Shown: piece after piece, positions 16,313 to 24,882 of the stretch
Numbering within the stretch: position 1 is the first letter of the stretch
Layout: every line of letters starts with the position of its first letter
Assembly (NCBI RefSeq): GCF_000686845.1
Contig: NZ_JMLS01000004.1
Span: 1-64,000 of the forward strand
DNA length: 64,000 bases
Source of the DNA: Paenibacillus sp. UNC451MF
GTDB lineage: Bacteria > Bacillota > Bacilli > Paenibacillales > NBRC-103111
Direction: 5' to 3'
Notes under the pieces: model-generated
The model's input: the letters and a program-made list of their open reading frames with translations, nothing else
Told to the model about the DNA's origin: nothing
Database searches by the model: none
Translations under genes and position numbers: made by a program

Positions 16313-19132
16313 TCAGCGCGTGCCTGATGCAGCACCGCTTGGCGGTGGCGTGGCCACTGCCGCATCGGTGCTGCCTAGCCCGGCACCATTGCCGGTGCCG
16401 CTGCCTTGCGGCGGGGTAGCGCCTTGCGCGCCCGCCCCAGGCGGTGGCGTTGCAGGGGCTGTGCCCCCTGCTGCGCCACCGCCTCCGCTGCCCGTGCCCG
16501 GGGCAGCGGTGTTCCCGGCACCGGAGCCTTGCGACCCGGTGCCTGTGCCATTGCCGGTGCCGGAGGTACCGGCGCCGTTGTTGCTGCCGCCGGGCTTCGG
16601 TGTTCCACCCGGCTGCTGCTGGCCGTTCGGGCCTTGTGTTCCGCCATTGTTGCCTTGCCCTTGACCAGAACTACCGTTATTATTGCCTTGACCTTGGGTT
16701 CCCCCATTGCCAGATTGTCCTGGTACGACGTTACCATTACCACCTACCGTACCACCGTTATTTCCTTTACCGTCAGAACCATTTCCGGATTGACCCGGTT
16801 TGCCTGTCTGCCCTTGATTACCATTTTGACCTTGGTTACCGTTAGGACCTTGGTTGCCCTGACCCTGACCTTGACCGTTCTGCTGCCCTTGATTGAGACC
16901 GTCTGCACTGTTATCGGCAGGGACTACCACCGTGGCTACATTGGACTGTGCTCCGGCAGACCCGCTTTCCGGATTAAGAGGAACAACAGCATATTGATAA
17001 GTCGTTCCTGGCTTAGCAATGTCCTTCACTTTGGTATACGGCGTCATCAGCATCGGCTCGGCAGGGAAATCCGTATCCTTTTCTTCCTTACGGAAGACCT
17101 GATAAGACACATTCTCTCCTACGCCGGTCCAGCTCAGCATGACCGAACGAACATCCTTGTCATACTCCGCCTTTAAATCACCGATAGCTTTAGGAGGGGC
17201 GCCTAATTCCTGCACGTTATCAGGCTTTTTAAACTGTGTCATCGTTTTTTGGGCAAGCGCCTTTTGCATTACTTCTTTAAAAATAACAGCCGGTGCTCCA
17301 CTGCTCATCGTCACATAATGCTTAGCGTCCGCTTTGTCAAAGCCGATCCATACCGCTGCGCTCCATTCTGGAGTGTATCCTGTGAACCACAGATCGCGGT
17401 TGTATTTTTCAAGCCCTTTAATAACGTTTTGGGTAGAACCGGTCTTCCCGGCCAAAGGACGGTCGAACTTAGCCGCTGCCCCTGTCCCTCCGGACCCTAC
17501 AACACCTTGCATAAGCCGAGTCATATAATAGGCTGTCTTTGGGCTCATGACCGATTTTCGTTCCTGTTTAAACGTAAAGAGGTCTTCTCCCTTATCGTTC
17601 TGAATCTTAATAATCGAATGTGCTTTGTTCAAATAACCGTTGTTACCGAAAGCGGCATATGCCGTTGCCATTTGAACAGGACTTGCTCCTTTAGTCAGAC
17701 CGCCTAGTGCAATCGCCAGATTTCTATCCTTGACCGGGTCGAGCGGAATGCCCATATTAATAGCAAAGTCCATACCTTTCTTAACGGTAATCTCATTGAG
17801 CAGCCATATCGCAGGTGCATTCATTGAGAGCTTTACCGCATCAAACATCGTAACTTGCCCTCGGTATACCCCATCATAATTTCGCGGAGAATAGCCGCTA
17901 TACGTAACCTCTTTATCCTGAAGCATACTGTATGGCGTATATTTGCCGCTTTCAATGGCTGGCGCATACGCTACAATCGGTTTAATGGAGGAACCTGGCT
18001 GCTGAGGTATCGTAGCCCTGTTCAAGCCGCGAGCTACATAGTCCCGTCCCCCGATAATCCCTACGAGACCACCATCCTCGTTATTAACGATGGCCATAGC
18101 TCCTTGCATTTTTTGCTCAGGACCATCTTTTTGGAAAAACTTATCGTTAGCAAACGTCTGTTCCATCACTTTTTGAGCGGTTGAATCCATAGTCGTATAG
18201 ATTCTGTAACCATTGGTCAACACATCGTCCTCAGATAAGCCATAAATATCGTTCGCTTCGCTCAACACATAATCTGTGAACGTTAAATAGTCATTGCTGT
18301 TGGTCGCAGTCGTTTTCGGAGGTACATATTCAACCGCCTCCGCTTTGAGACGCTCAGCCTCCGTAATGTAGCCCTGATCCTGCATCAGCTTCAGCACTAC
18401 ACTTCGACGTTCCTTCGATTTTTCTGGATTCGATATCGGATTATAAGTGCTTGGTGCCTTTGGTATGGCCGCAAGTGTCGCCATTTGCCATATTTCCAGC
18501 TTGCTCAAGTCAGACACGTTAAAATATTTTTTGGCCGCGACTTTCACACCAAAAGCCCGGTTTCCAAAGAAAATTCGATTTAAATACTTCGTTAAAATTT
18601 CGTCTTTGGAAAAATTGTTTTCCAGTGCAACCGCAATCGACATTTCCGTCGCCTTACGGAAAAACGTTTTGTTGCTAGACAAAAACACGTTTTTAGCTAA
18701 CTGCTGTGTGATTGTGCTTCCGCCCTCAACCGCACTCCTTGCCACGATGTCCTTTACTAGGGCTCGGCCGATACCCATGAAATCTATCCCGGAATGCTGA
18801 CCAAAACGCCGGTCCTCCGTAGCAATAAAGGCTTCCTTCAACTTCTGAGGTATTTCCTCCGGCTGTACAACCTCACGGTTCTCCCTAGATAAAGTCGCTA
18901 TCTCGGTTCCAGATACATCGTAGATGTGTGAGGCTTCATCCATATCCAGCTTGTCAATATTTTCCTTAAGCAATCTATCGCCGTTAATAATGATGAAAAT
19001 ATAAACACCTAAAGCACAAATCAGAGCTAACACGGCAGCGATAAATGTGAACATAAAAGCTTTTCCAGCACTGAACTTATTTTTTTTCTTCTTTTTCGGT
19101 TTCCCCGAAGGTGGTTTTTTCGCAGCAGACAT
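16313..19132 (-). CDS. Class A penicillin-binding protein (PBP1A/Ponate type) with long low-complexity tail
   Basis: A 939-residue bifunctional peptidoglycan synthase. It has a lysine-rich cytoplasmic N-terminus, a membrane anchor (about 25-50), a GT51 glycosyltransferase domain (catalytic EDRRF at 106-110), and a transpeptidase domain. The latter has S381-x-x-K384 (SSIKP), S436-M-N438 and KTGST at 563-567. A fibronectin type III-like module covers about 645-735. From about 745 to the end the protein is Gly/Gln/Asn/Pro-rich, about 195 residues with no predicted fold. Such tails occur in Bacillales PBP1 proteins, but this one is long. It is monocistronic and lies between two terminators. Confidence 0.95.
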   Translation of the reverse strand: MSAAKKPPSGKPKKKKKNKFSAGKAFMFTFIAAVLALICALGVYIFIIINGDRLLKENIDKLDMDEASHIYDVSGTEIATLSRENREVVQPEEIPQKLKEAFIATEDRRFGQHSGIDFMGIGRALVKDIVARSAVEGGSTITQQLAKNVFLSSNKTFFRKATEMSIAVALENNFSKDEILTKYLNRIFFGNRAFGVKVAAKKYFNVSDLSKLEIWQMATLAAIPKAPSTYNPISNPEKSKERRSVVLKLMQDQGYITEAERLKAEAVEYVPPKTTATNSNDYLTFTDYVLSEANDIYGLSEDDVLTNGYRIYTTMDSTAQKVMEQTFANDKFFQKDGPEQKMQGAMAIVNNEDGGLVGIIGGRDYVARGLNRATIPQQPGSSIKPIVAYAPAIESGKYTPYSMLQDKEVTYSGYSPRNYDGVYRGQVTMFDAVKLSMNAPAIWLLNEITVKKGMDFAINMGIPLDPVKDRNLAIALGGLTKGASPVQMATAYAAFGNNGYLNKAHSIIKIQNDKGEDLFTFKQERKSVMSPKTAYYMTRLMQGVVGSGGTGAAAKFDRPLAGKTGSTQNVIKGLEKYNRDLWFTGYTPEWSAAVWIGFDKADAKHYVTMSSGAPAVIFKEVMQKALAQKTMTQFKKPDNVQELGAPPKAIGDLKAEYDKDVRSVMLSWTGVGENVSYQVFRKEEKDTDFPAEPMLMTPYTKVKDIAKPGTTYQYAVVPLNPESGSAGAQSNVATVVVPADNSADGLNQGQQNGQGQGQGNQGPNGNQGQNGNQGQTGKPGQSGNGSDGKGNNGGTVGGNGNVVPGQSGNGGTQGQGNNNGSSGQGQGNNGGTQGPNGQQQPGGTPKPGGSNNGAGTSGTGNGTGTGSQGSGAGNTAAPGTGSGGGGAAGGTAPATPPPGAGAQGATPPQGSGTGNGAGLGSTDAAVATPPPSGAASGTR
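16316..16900 (-). repeat. GC-rich low-complexity segment encoding the PBP tail
   Basis: The part encoding residues 745-939 is built of short irregular repeats (GQNG, GQGN, GTGS, GNNG). The 16320-16620 half is far richer in G and C than its neighbours. It creates long antisense open frames that have no other support as genes. Confidence 0.75.
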
Positions 19133-19180
19133 CTCTCTCCGTCACCTCTTTTGTCTCTAAAAAGCTAATCTTATGATGTG

Positions 19181-19217
19181 GTAATAAAAGAACAACCCAA
19201 ACACCACGGGTTGCTCT
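19181..19217 (-). terminator. Intrinsic terminator after hfq
   Basis: On the minus strand a stem AGAGCAACCC / GGGTTGTTCT with a 9-base loop is followed by TTTATTAC. It closes the mutS-to-hfq gene set. Confidence 0.78.
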
Positions 19218-19293
19218 TATGGACGTTATTAAATTAGACGGTTCAAAGAGCCGAAATGTTGCGCAACGTCCTGGCCTCCGCCTTATTAGGCTT

Positions 19294-19533
19294 CTAGCCT
19301 TCGGCGTTGTTATCCTGCATCAATGAAACGGAACGCTGTGGGGTAAAAGTTGAAATAGCATGCTTGTAAACCATCTGCTGGCGGCCTTCACTATCAATGA
19401 TGATGGTAAAATTATCGAACGCACGGATGATTCCGCGAATTTGAAACCCATTAGTCAAATAGACGGTTACTGGGATATTTTCCTTGCGCAGCTGGTTCAA
19501 AAATGTGTCTTGAATATTGATCGATTTATTCAT
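19294..19533 (-). CDS. hfq: Hfq, Sm-like RNA chaperone
   Basis: A 79-residue protein with Sm1 ([20 protein letters not shown]) and Sm2 (YKHAISTF) motifs. The start [20 protein letters not shown] aligns with Bacillus Hfq. It forms hexamers that bind small RNAs and mRNAs. The ATG at 19533 is chosen because it matches the family start; an adjoining ATG at 19536 and a further in-frame start at 19548 are alternatives. It is the last gene after miaA, the conserved arrangement in bacteria, and is followed by a terminator. Confidence 0.95.
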   Translation of the reverse strand: MNKSINIQDTFLNQLRKENIPVTVYLTNGFQIRGIIRAFDNFTIIIDSEGRQQMVYKHAISTFTPQRSVSLMQDNNAEG

Positions 19534-19544
19534 CATGGGCCCCC

Positions 19545-20513
19545 TCAAATAAATTGACGTTCGATTTTTAGCTTATCTGCTATTATAGCATGAATCTGAT
19601 CCAAGTGGGCAGAAAAATTTTCCAGATCACTAACGTCAACCCACTCGATATCCTTCATGTGACGAAACCATGAGAGCTGGCGTTTGGCGAATCTTCGGGT
19701 ATCCTGCTTCAACTGGAAGACTGCTTCTTCCAATGTTGCCGCCCCGTCCAAATAGCCTAAAATCTCCTTGTAGCCGAGCCCCTGCATCGAGATGTGCTGC
19801 ATTCCGTAACCCATGTCACGAAGGCGCTGAACCTCTTCCAACAGACCCTGCTCCATCATGAGATCGATACGCTCTTCAATACGTTTATATAGTAAAGCTC
19901 TGTCCATTGTCAACCCGACGATACATAGTTCGTAGGGAGACTGTTTTTTTTGTACCTTTAATTGCTCAGAAAGACGTTCTCCTGTTAAATGAAATACTTC
20001 CAAAGCCCTAATGATTCGACGCTGGTCGTTAGGATGCAGCCTTTGGGCTAACTCTGGATCTACTTCGCGCAGCCTTTCCCACAATGCTTCATTCCCATGC
20101 TTCTCAGCATACAAGCGCTGCTCTTCACGATATGCATCATCCGAACCGACTTCGCTGAATTGATAGTCATAGCATACCGATTCAACATAAAGTCCTGTGC
20201 CTCCAACTATAAAAGGCAAATTTCCCCTATTGTGAATATCCTGAATCAGCCCTCTGGACCTTTCTTGAAATTCCGCAACCGAGAATGGATGATCCGGATC
20301 ATGTATATCGATCAGATGATGTGGTACTCCATTTTGTTCCTCTGGCGTTACTTTGGCCGTGCCAATATCCATTCCGCGATATACCTGCATGGAATCGCCT
20401 GAGATGATCTCAGCTCCGTACTCAGATGCCAGCCTAAGACTAAGCTTCGTCTTGCCAACCGCAGTAGGTCCAACAAGGACGAGCAGGCTGGGCTTAATCA
20501 AAGCCTCTGTCAC
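19545..20513 (-). CDS. miaA: MiaA, tRNA dimethylallyltransferase
   Basis: A 322-residue enzyme that adds a dimethylallyl group to adenosine 37 of tRNAs reading codons beginning with U. The P-loop is GPTAVGKT near residue 15. Further family blocks are [34 protein letters not shown] and [15 protein letters not shown]. It starts with GTG and overlaps the upstream methyltransferase gene by 4 bases (GTGA), so translational coupling is likely. It is followed directly by hfq. Confidence 0.96.
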   Translation of the reverse strand: MTEALIKPSLLVLVGPTAVGKTKLSLRLASEYGAEIISGDSMQVYRGMDIGTAKVTPEEQNGVPHHLIDIHDPDHPFSVAEFQERSRGLIQDIHNRGNLPFIVGGTGLYVESVCYDYQFSEVGSDDAYREEQRLYAEKHGNEALWERLREVDPELAQRLHPNDQRRIIRALEVFHLTGERLSEQLKVQKKQSPYELCIVGLTMDRALLYKRIEERIDLMMEQGLLEEVQRLRDMGYGMQHISMQGLGYKEILGYLDGAATLEEAVFQLKQDTRRFAKRQLSWFRHMKDIEWVDVSDLENFSAHLDQIHAIIADKLKIERQFI

Positions 20514-21307
20514 AATCGTATCACTCCGTAAGCAATTTTCGTTGTTGAGCGGTGCTTTTCGTTAAATCCTAATCTTGCGAATTCACCGCTGTCCCGATGT
20601 TCCTTCATGACGACCGTCCTTCGGGCGACTCTTAACGCTTCAGCTACCGCTTGCTCTGAGAGCGCTCTTGAATCTGCAAGCCCCCGAATCGATCTGATGG
20701 AGCTGGATTCATGAATGGGCTTGCGGAACATCGGATCAAAGTAAACGACATCGAATGATCGATCTTCCTGCTGCTGTAAAAAGGCAAGATGATCCGTCTG
20801 ATAAGTACGGACACGCCGCATTGCCTCTGTCATCCCCACAATGTCGGACTCGTAAGAGCCCAAACCATGTTCCAGAAGTAGGCATTGTAGCGGACTGCTT
20901 TCCAGCGCAGTCACCTTTCCTGATTCACCAACAGTAAATGAAAACACGATGGAGTCGGACCCAAGCCCCGCTGTACAATCCAACACTGTATCACCGGATT
21001 GAACTTGAGCAAAATGCATTAAGGTATCCTGCTCTCCGTTAAGGAGTCGTTTAATTCGAATAGCTGCCGTGCTGGGATGAAAAAACATTGCAGGCTGCTG
21101 TTCATGATAATACTCTATTCGCTCTCTGGATACAAGCAGGATGTCCATTTCTTTATAATGCTGCCTTAGCTGAGGTAGCGAAAATCGGGCCCTAGGCACG
21201 ATTCGATGCGCCCCCGTTACCCCTTCAGTCTGTTGAAGCTGCTCTAGGAGCTGGCGCACAAGCTCCAGCTGTTCTTGTCTTGGATCATATGATGTTGTAA
21301 TCAGCAA
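20510..21307 (-). CDS. RsmJ/YpiP-like SAM-dependent methyltransferase
   Basis: A 265-residue class I methyltransferase. The SAM-binding motif I is VLDCTAGLGSDSIVFSF, motif II is VTALESSPLQCLLLEHGL, and the DPMFR motif (VVYFDPMFRKP) corresponds to the catalytic D-P-M-[FY] of the RsmJ family. RsmJ of E. coli methylates a guanosine of 16S rRNA; Bacillus YpiP is a relative. The exact target here is not known. It starts with TTG directly after the mutL stop and overlaps miaA by 4 bases. Confidence 0.8.
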   Translation of the reverse strand: MLITTSYDPRQEQLELVRQLLEQLQQTEGVTGAHRIVPRARFSLPQLRQHYKEMDILLVSRERIEYYHEQQPAMFFHPSTAAIRIKRLLNGEQDTLMHFAQVQSGDTVLDCTAGLGSDSIVFSFTVGESGKVTALESSPLQCLLLEHGLGSYESDIVGMTEAMRRVRTYQTDHLAFLQQQEDRSFDVVYFDPMFRKPIHESSSIRSIRGLADSRALSEQAVAEALRVARRTVVMKEHRDSGEFARLGFNEKHRSTTKIAYGVIRL

Positions 21308-23383
21308 CTACATCACCCGCTTAAACATTTTTTCCAGCTCGTAGGTGGAGAAGCTGATAACTATAGGCCGACCATGCGGACAAGTATAGGGATTTCTGCA
21401 GCCGGCCAACCGATCCAGAAGCCCTTCAATTTCCAGCGTGCTCAGGCTTTGGTTCGCTTTAATCGATGCCTTACATGAACACATGATAGCAGCCTTCTCA
21501 CGCAGTTTTCCAAGATCAATGGCTTTTCGCTCAGACAACAGCCATTCGGTCATTTCCTCAACAAGAGCGCGTTCCTCTCCTGCAGGGAACCAGTGCGGAT
21601 AAGCTCGGACCAAATAATCATTACCACCAAACGGCTCTATATAAACTCCAGCTTGCTCGAGCATCGGAACCTTTTCTTTCAGTCGTTCGGCTTCTGAAGG
21701 AGTAAACTCCAATGTTATGGGCACCAGGAGCTCTTGACTGGCTTCAGCCGGCTTCCCGAATTTCTCGTAATAATATTCGTAATTAATCCGCTCATGAGCA
21801 GCATGTTGGTCTATCAAGAACAAACCTTCCTCATTTTGTGCGACAATATACGTGCCGTGCATTTGCCCAATCGCATAAAGCTTCGGAAAGGCCGGAAGCT
21901 TGGGAGCATCCTGCTCCTCGTCAGCCACAATGGAACGTAGGAGCGCCTCGCTGGCTGCAGCCTGCTCTCTTGCAGTACGTTCCTTGCCGCGATCTCGAAA
22001 GTCCGCAGAATCCTTTCGTTCGGACGCCTGTGCGCGAGAAAATCCACCGTTGACGTCCCCGTAGCCTCCGCTTGTATTTGACGATCTGGCTTCTCTAAAG
22101 CTGTCTTCTCGGCTAACCAGTCGTTCAGATGAGCTATCGTTGCGAACGGAGCTTTTTTCTAGGTAGGTCGGGTTGTTGAAGCTCTGCCTTCTTTCATCCC
22201 TCTCCAAAGGGTTCGGCGTCCCCCATCCAGCCGCTGGCTGTCTATGGGATAATCCATTCTCTTCAGCTGTTGGAGATCCAACAGGCGGCATAGGGGACAT
22301 AGGGGGCGAAGATGATGGACGATATAGCTCCATCTGTTCCTGTACGAACGCCTCCTTCTTCGGCTTGCCAGCCGAAGCTGCAGAAGGTATAAGGACCTGC
22401 TGGTTCAATACTTGTCTGACCTGCTGCTCGACGAACTGAATAAGCTCCTGCTCTTTACTGAATCTTACCTCCAGCTTGGCAGGATGAACATTCACATCCA
22501 CAAGTGTAGGGTCTGTTTGAATATGAAAAGCAGCAATCGGATATCGGTTAATTGGCAGCAGCGTGTGATACCCCTGCAAAAGAGCGTGAATCAATGTGTA
22601 ATTGCGTATATAGCGTCCGTTGATAACCGTGGAGATACCGTTACGATTAGCCCGGGTCGTCTCGGGTTTACCTATAAAGCCACGGATGGAGTAGTCTAGA
22701 TGCTCCCCTTCAATAGGAAGCATATTTTTGGCAACGGCCGTTCCATAAATAGCAGCTATGACCTGAAGCATATCCCCATTCCCGATTGTCTGTATCAGCT
22801 GACTTCCATTATGCTTCAATGTAAACGCAATATCCGGATGTGCTAAACTCAACCGATAAATAAAGTCCGAAACATGCCCTAGCTCGGTTTGAATTGTCTT
22901 CATGTATTTCAAGCGCGCAGGCGTATTAAAAAACAATTCTCTGACCTGGATATCCGTCCCCCTCGGGGTAGCGGCATCCTCGAACGCTTTTACAGTACCG
23001 CCCTCGATTACCATCCGGTAGCCAAGACCGTTCGTTTCAGTGGATGTCACGCAGGTGACTTTCGACACCGCCGCGATACTCGGTAAGGCTTCACCTCTAA
23101 ATCCTAGGGTACGGATGGAGAACAAATCCTGACTGCTCGCAATTTTGCTGGTTGCGTGACGAAAGAAAGCGACCTCGCAATCGTCCCTCTCCATTCCGGA
23201 GCCGTTATCGGTCACGCGAATCAGCTCAAGACCGCCCTCTTCAATCGTGACATCGATCCGAGTGCTTCCTGCATCGATTGCGTTTTCCACCAACTCCTTA
23301 ACGACCGAAGAGGGTCGTTCCACCACTTCTCCAGCTGCAATTTGGTTGGCAATATGTTCATCCAAAATTTTTATTTTGCCCAT
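21308..23383 (-). CDS. mutL: MutL, mismatch repair endonuclease
   Basis: A 691-residue protein. The N-terminal GHKL ATPase has ENAIDAGSTRIDV, RVTDNGSGM and TLGFRGEALPSI. A long Ser/Pro/Arg-rich linker (about residues 335-490) leads to the C-terminal dimerisation and endonuclease domain. That domain has DQHAAHERINYE (the DQHA-x2-E-x4-E site), SCKASIKANQS and CPHGRP, so it should nick DNA itself, as in bacteria without MutH. It lies downstream of mutS, separated from it by the S41 protease gene, which is unusual compared with Bacillus, where mutS and mutL adjoin. Confidence 0.97.
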   Translation of the reverse strand: MGKIKILDEHIANQIAAGEVVERPSSVVKELVENAIDAGSTRIDVTIEEGGLELIRVTDNGSGMERDDCEVAFFRHATSKIASSQDLFSIRTLGFRGEALPSIAAVSKVTCVTSTETNGLGYRMVIEGGTVKAFEDAATPRGTDIQVRELFFNTPARLKYMKTIQTELGHVSDFIYRLSLAHPDIAFTLKHNGSQLIQTIGNGDMLQVIAAIYGTAVAKNMLPIEGEHLDYSIRGFIGKPETTRANRNGISTVINGRYIRNYTLIHALLQGYHTLLPINRYPIAAFHIQTDPTLVDVNVHPAKLEVRFSKEQELIQFVEQQVRQVLNQQVLIPSAASAGKPKKEAFVQEQMELYRPSSSPPMSPMPPVGSPTAEENGLSHRQPAAGWGTPNPLERDERRQSFNNPTYLEKSSVRNDSSSERLVSREDSFREARSSNTSGGYGDVNGGFSRAQASERKDSADFRDRGKERTAREQAAASEALLRSIVADEEQDAPKLPAFPKLYAIGQMHGTYIVAQNEEGLFLIDQHAAHERINYEYYYEKFGKPAEASQELLVPITLEFTPSEAERLKEKVPMLEQAGVYIEPFGGNDYLVRAYPHWFPAGEERALVEEMTEWLLSERKAIDLGKLREKAAIMCSCKASIKANQSLSTLEIEGLLDRLAGCRNPYTCPHGRPIVISFSTYELEKMFKRVM

Positions 23384-23388
23384 AGAAA

Positions 23389-24843
23389 TTACCCCTTAGA
23401 AACGCTTAATTCCACCTGTCCATCATTATCGGACCAATTCAACTCTGTGTAGTCCTGTTTAAATTTAATCACATTCAAATAGCTCGATCCGTTTTGAAGC
23501 GATAACGATCCGTCTGTTGTGGAATATGAATGCTGTGTACCGTTAACCGTAACATCAACGGCTTGCTGCTCGGCATTCCATTGAATCGAGCCTCCAAGAA
23601 GCGAACTCAGCAATCTGGAAGGCACATAAAGCTCACCATTGGAACGAACAACATCAAAGCTGTCTTCAACGTCAATCTGATTGACAGAAACGCCTTTTTT
23701 ACTTAATTGTACATTAACACTGCTTAGACCTGCCTCGTGAAGCGCTGTGATAAGCTGCGGCACCTCTCCGTCCACTTCCAAGTCAGGATTCAAACCAACC
23801 TTGTTCACTTTGCGCAGCTTTGGCGTCAAGTATTCCTCGATGGTTACTTTCAATGCACCACCATTGGATAGAGGAAACACGGATTGTACGCTTCCCTTTC
23901 CGTAGGTCTTCTTGCCGATCACTTTAGTAACAACATTGTAATCCTGCAGCGCGCCTGTCAGTACTTCAGAAGCACTGGCACTATATTCATTGACTAGAAT
24001 GTACAACGGAAACGGCTGCGTCGTTCCATTAGTGAACGTAACTGGCTTGTCCACATTGTTTTTGTCCTTCGTGTGAATTAGAACGCCTTCCTTCACGAAC
24101 AGCTTGGCCATATTTTGGGCAGTTTCAACCAAACCGCCTGGATTATCACGCAAGTCCAGGATAAGACTATTGATTCCTTGCTTTTTCAAATCATCCAATT
24201 GCGCAGCAGTCTGTTCATCCGCTTCACTTGAAAATCCTGTAACTCGAATATATCCAACACCTTGATCGAATCGCTTATGGGTAACGACGGGGATTTGGAT
24301 CGTTTGTCTAGTCATTTCAAGCACCAGAGACTGCTTGTTGCGTTCAACTGTGATAGAAACGGCCGTGCCTTCGGGTCCCATAATTTTTTTGGTTACGTCA
24401 TCCAGCTTCAGACCCTCGGATAATTCGCCATTTACAGCAGTAATCCTGTCGCCTGGAAGCATGCCCGCTTTCTTGGCAGGTCCGTCGAAAACCTCTGTAA
24501 TATAAGCATTATTTTCTTCGGCCCGGATACGCACACCGATTCCTACATAGTTATTTTCCAATGTATTTTGAAACTGCTTTAATTCGTCCGGCGTAAAATA
24601 GATCGTGTACGGATCTTTTAATGACTCCACCATTGATTGAATAGCAACATCCGTCAAACGCTGCTTGGTTGGAGCGCTGACATGATTTTGTTCGATCAAA
24701 TCCAGTACTTCCTTAAGACGTGCCGTATCGGCATCCGATTTATCGGCGGCAAATACAGCAGATGCGGTTGGAAATAATAAGGTAAAAGAGATAAGGGCAG
24801 CAGCAGTGCGCCGTACCATGGATCGGTTGCCGATCGTTTTCAT
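23389..24843 (-). CDS. S41-family C-terminal processing protease with stalk-like C-terminus
   Basis: A 484-residue secreted protease. It has a signal peptide (AALISFTLLFPTASAVFA), a PDZ domain around residues 90-175 and an S41 catalytic domain. The nucleophile serine is in NEYSASASEVL and the general base lysine in GKKTYGKGSVQSVF. The last 90 residues resemble a copper amine oxidase-like/stalk domain (GELYVPSRLLSSLLGG). Substrates of such CtpA-like enzymes are cell-wall or sporulation proteins. It sits between mutS and mutL with gaps of 39 and 5 bases, so it is likely on the same transcript. Confidence 0.92.
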   Translation of the reverse strand: MKTIGNRSMVRRTAAALISFTLLFPTASAVFAADKSDADTARLKEVLDLIEQNHVSAPTKQRLTDVAIQSMVESLKDPYTIYFTPDELKQFQNTLENNYVGIGVRIRAEENNAYITEVFDGPAKKAGMLPGDRITAVNGELSEGLKLDDVTKKIMGPEGTAVSITVERNKQSLVLEMTRQTIQIPVVTHKRFDQGVGYIRVTGFSSEADEQTAAQLDDLKKQGINSLILDLRDNPGGLVETAQNMAKLFVKEGVLIHTKDKNNVDKPVTFTNGTTQPFPLYILVNEYSASASEVLTGALQDYNVVTKVIGKKTYGKGSVQSVFPLSNGGALKVTIEEYLTPKLRKVNKVGLNPDLEVDGEVPQLITALHEAGLSSVNVQLSKKGVSVNQIDVEDSFDVVRSNGELYVPSRLLSSLLGGSIQWNAEQQAVDVTVNGTQHSYSTTDGSLSLQNGSSYLNVIKFKQDYTELNWSDNDGQVELSVSKG

Positions 24844-24882
24844 GTGGTGGTCATCCTTTCAATGTATGAAGCTAGAAATAAT

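Noticed and set aside
16263-17176. Several long plus-strand open frames opposite the PBP tail
   Set aside because: They arise from the GC-rich repeat composition of the antisense strand; they lack ribosome binding sites and encode Pro/Ala or Cys/Arg-rich nonsense.
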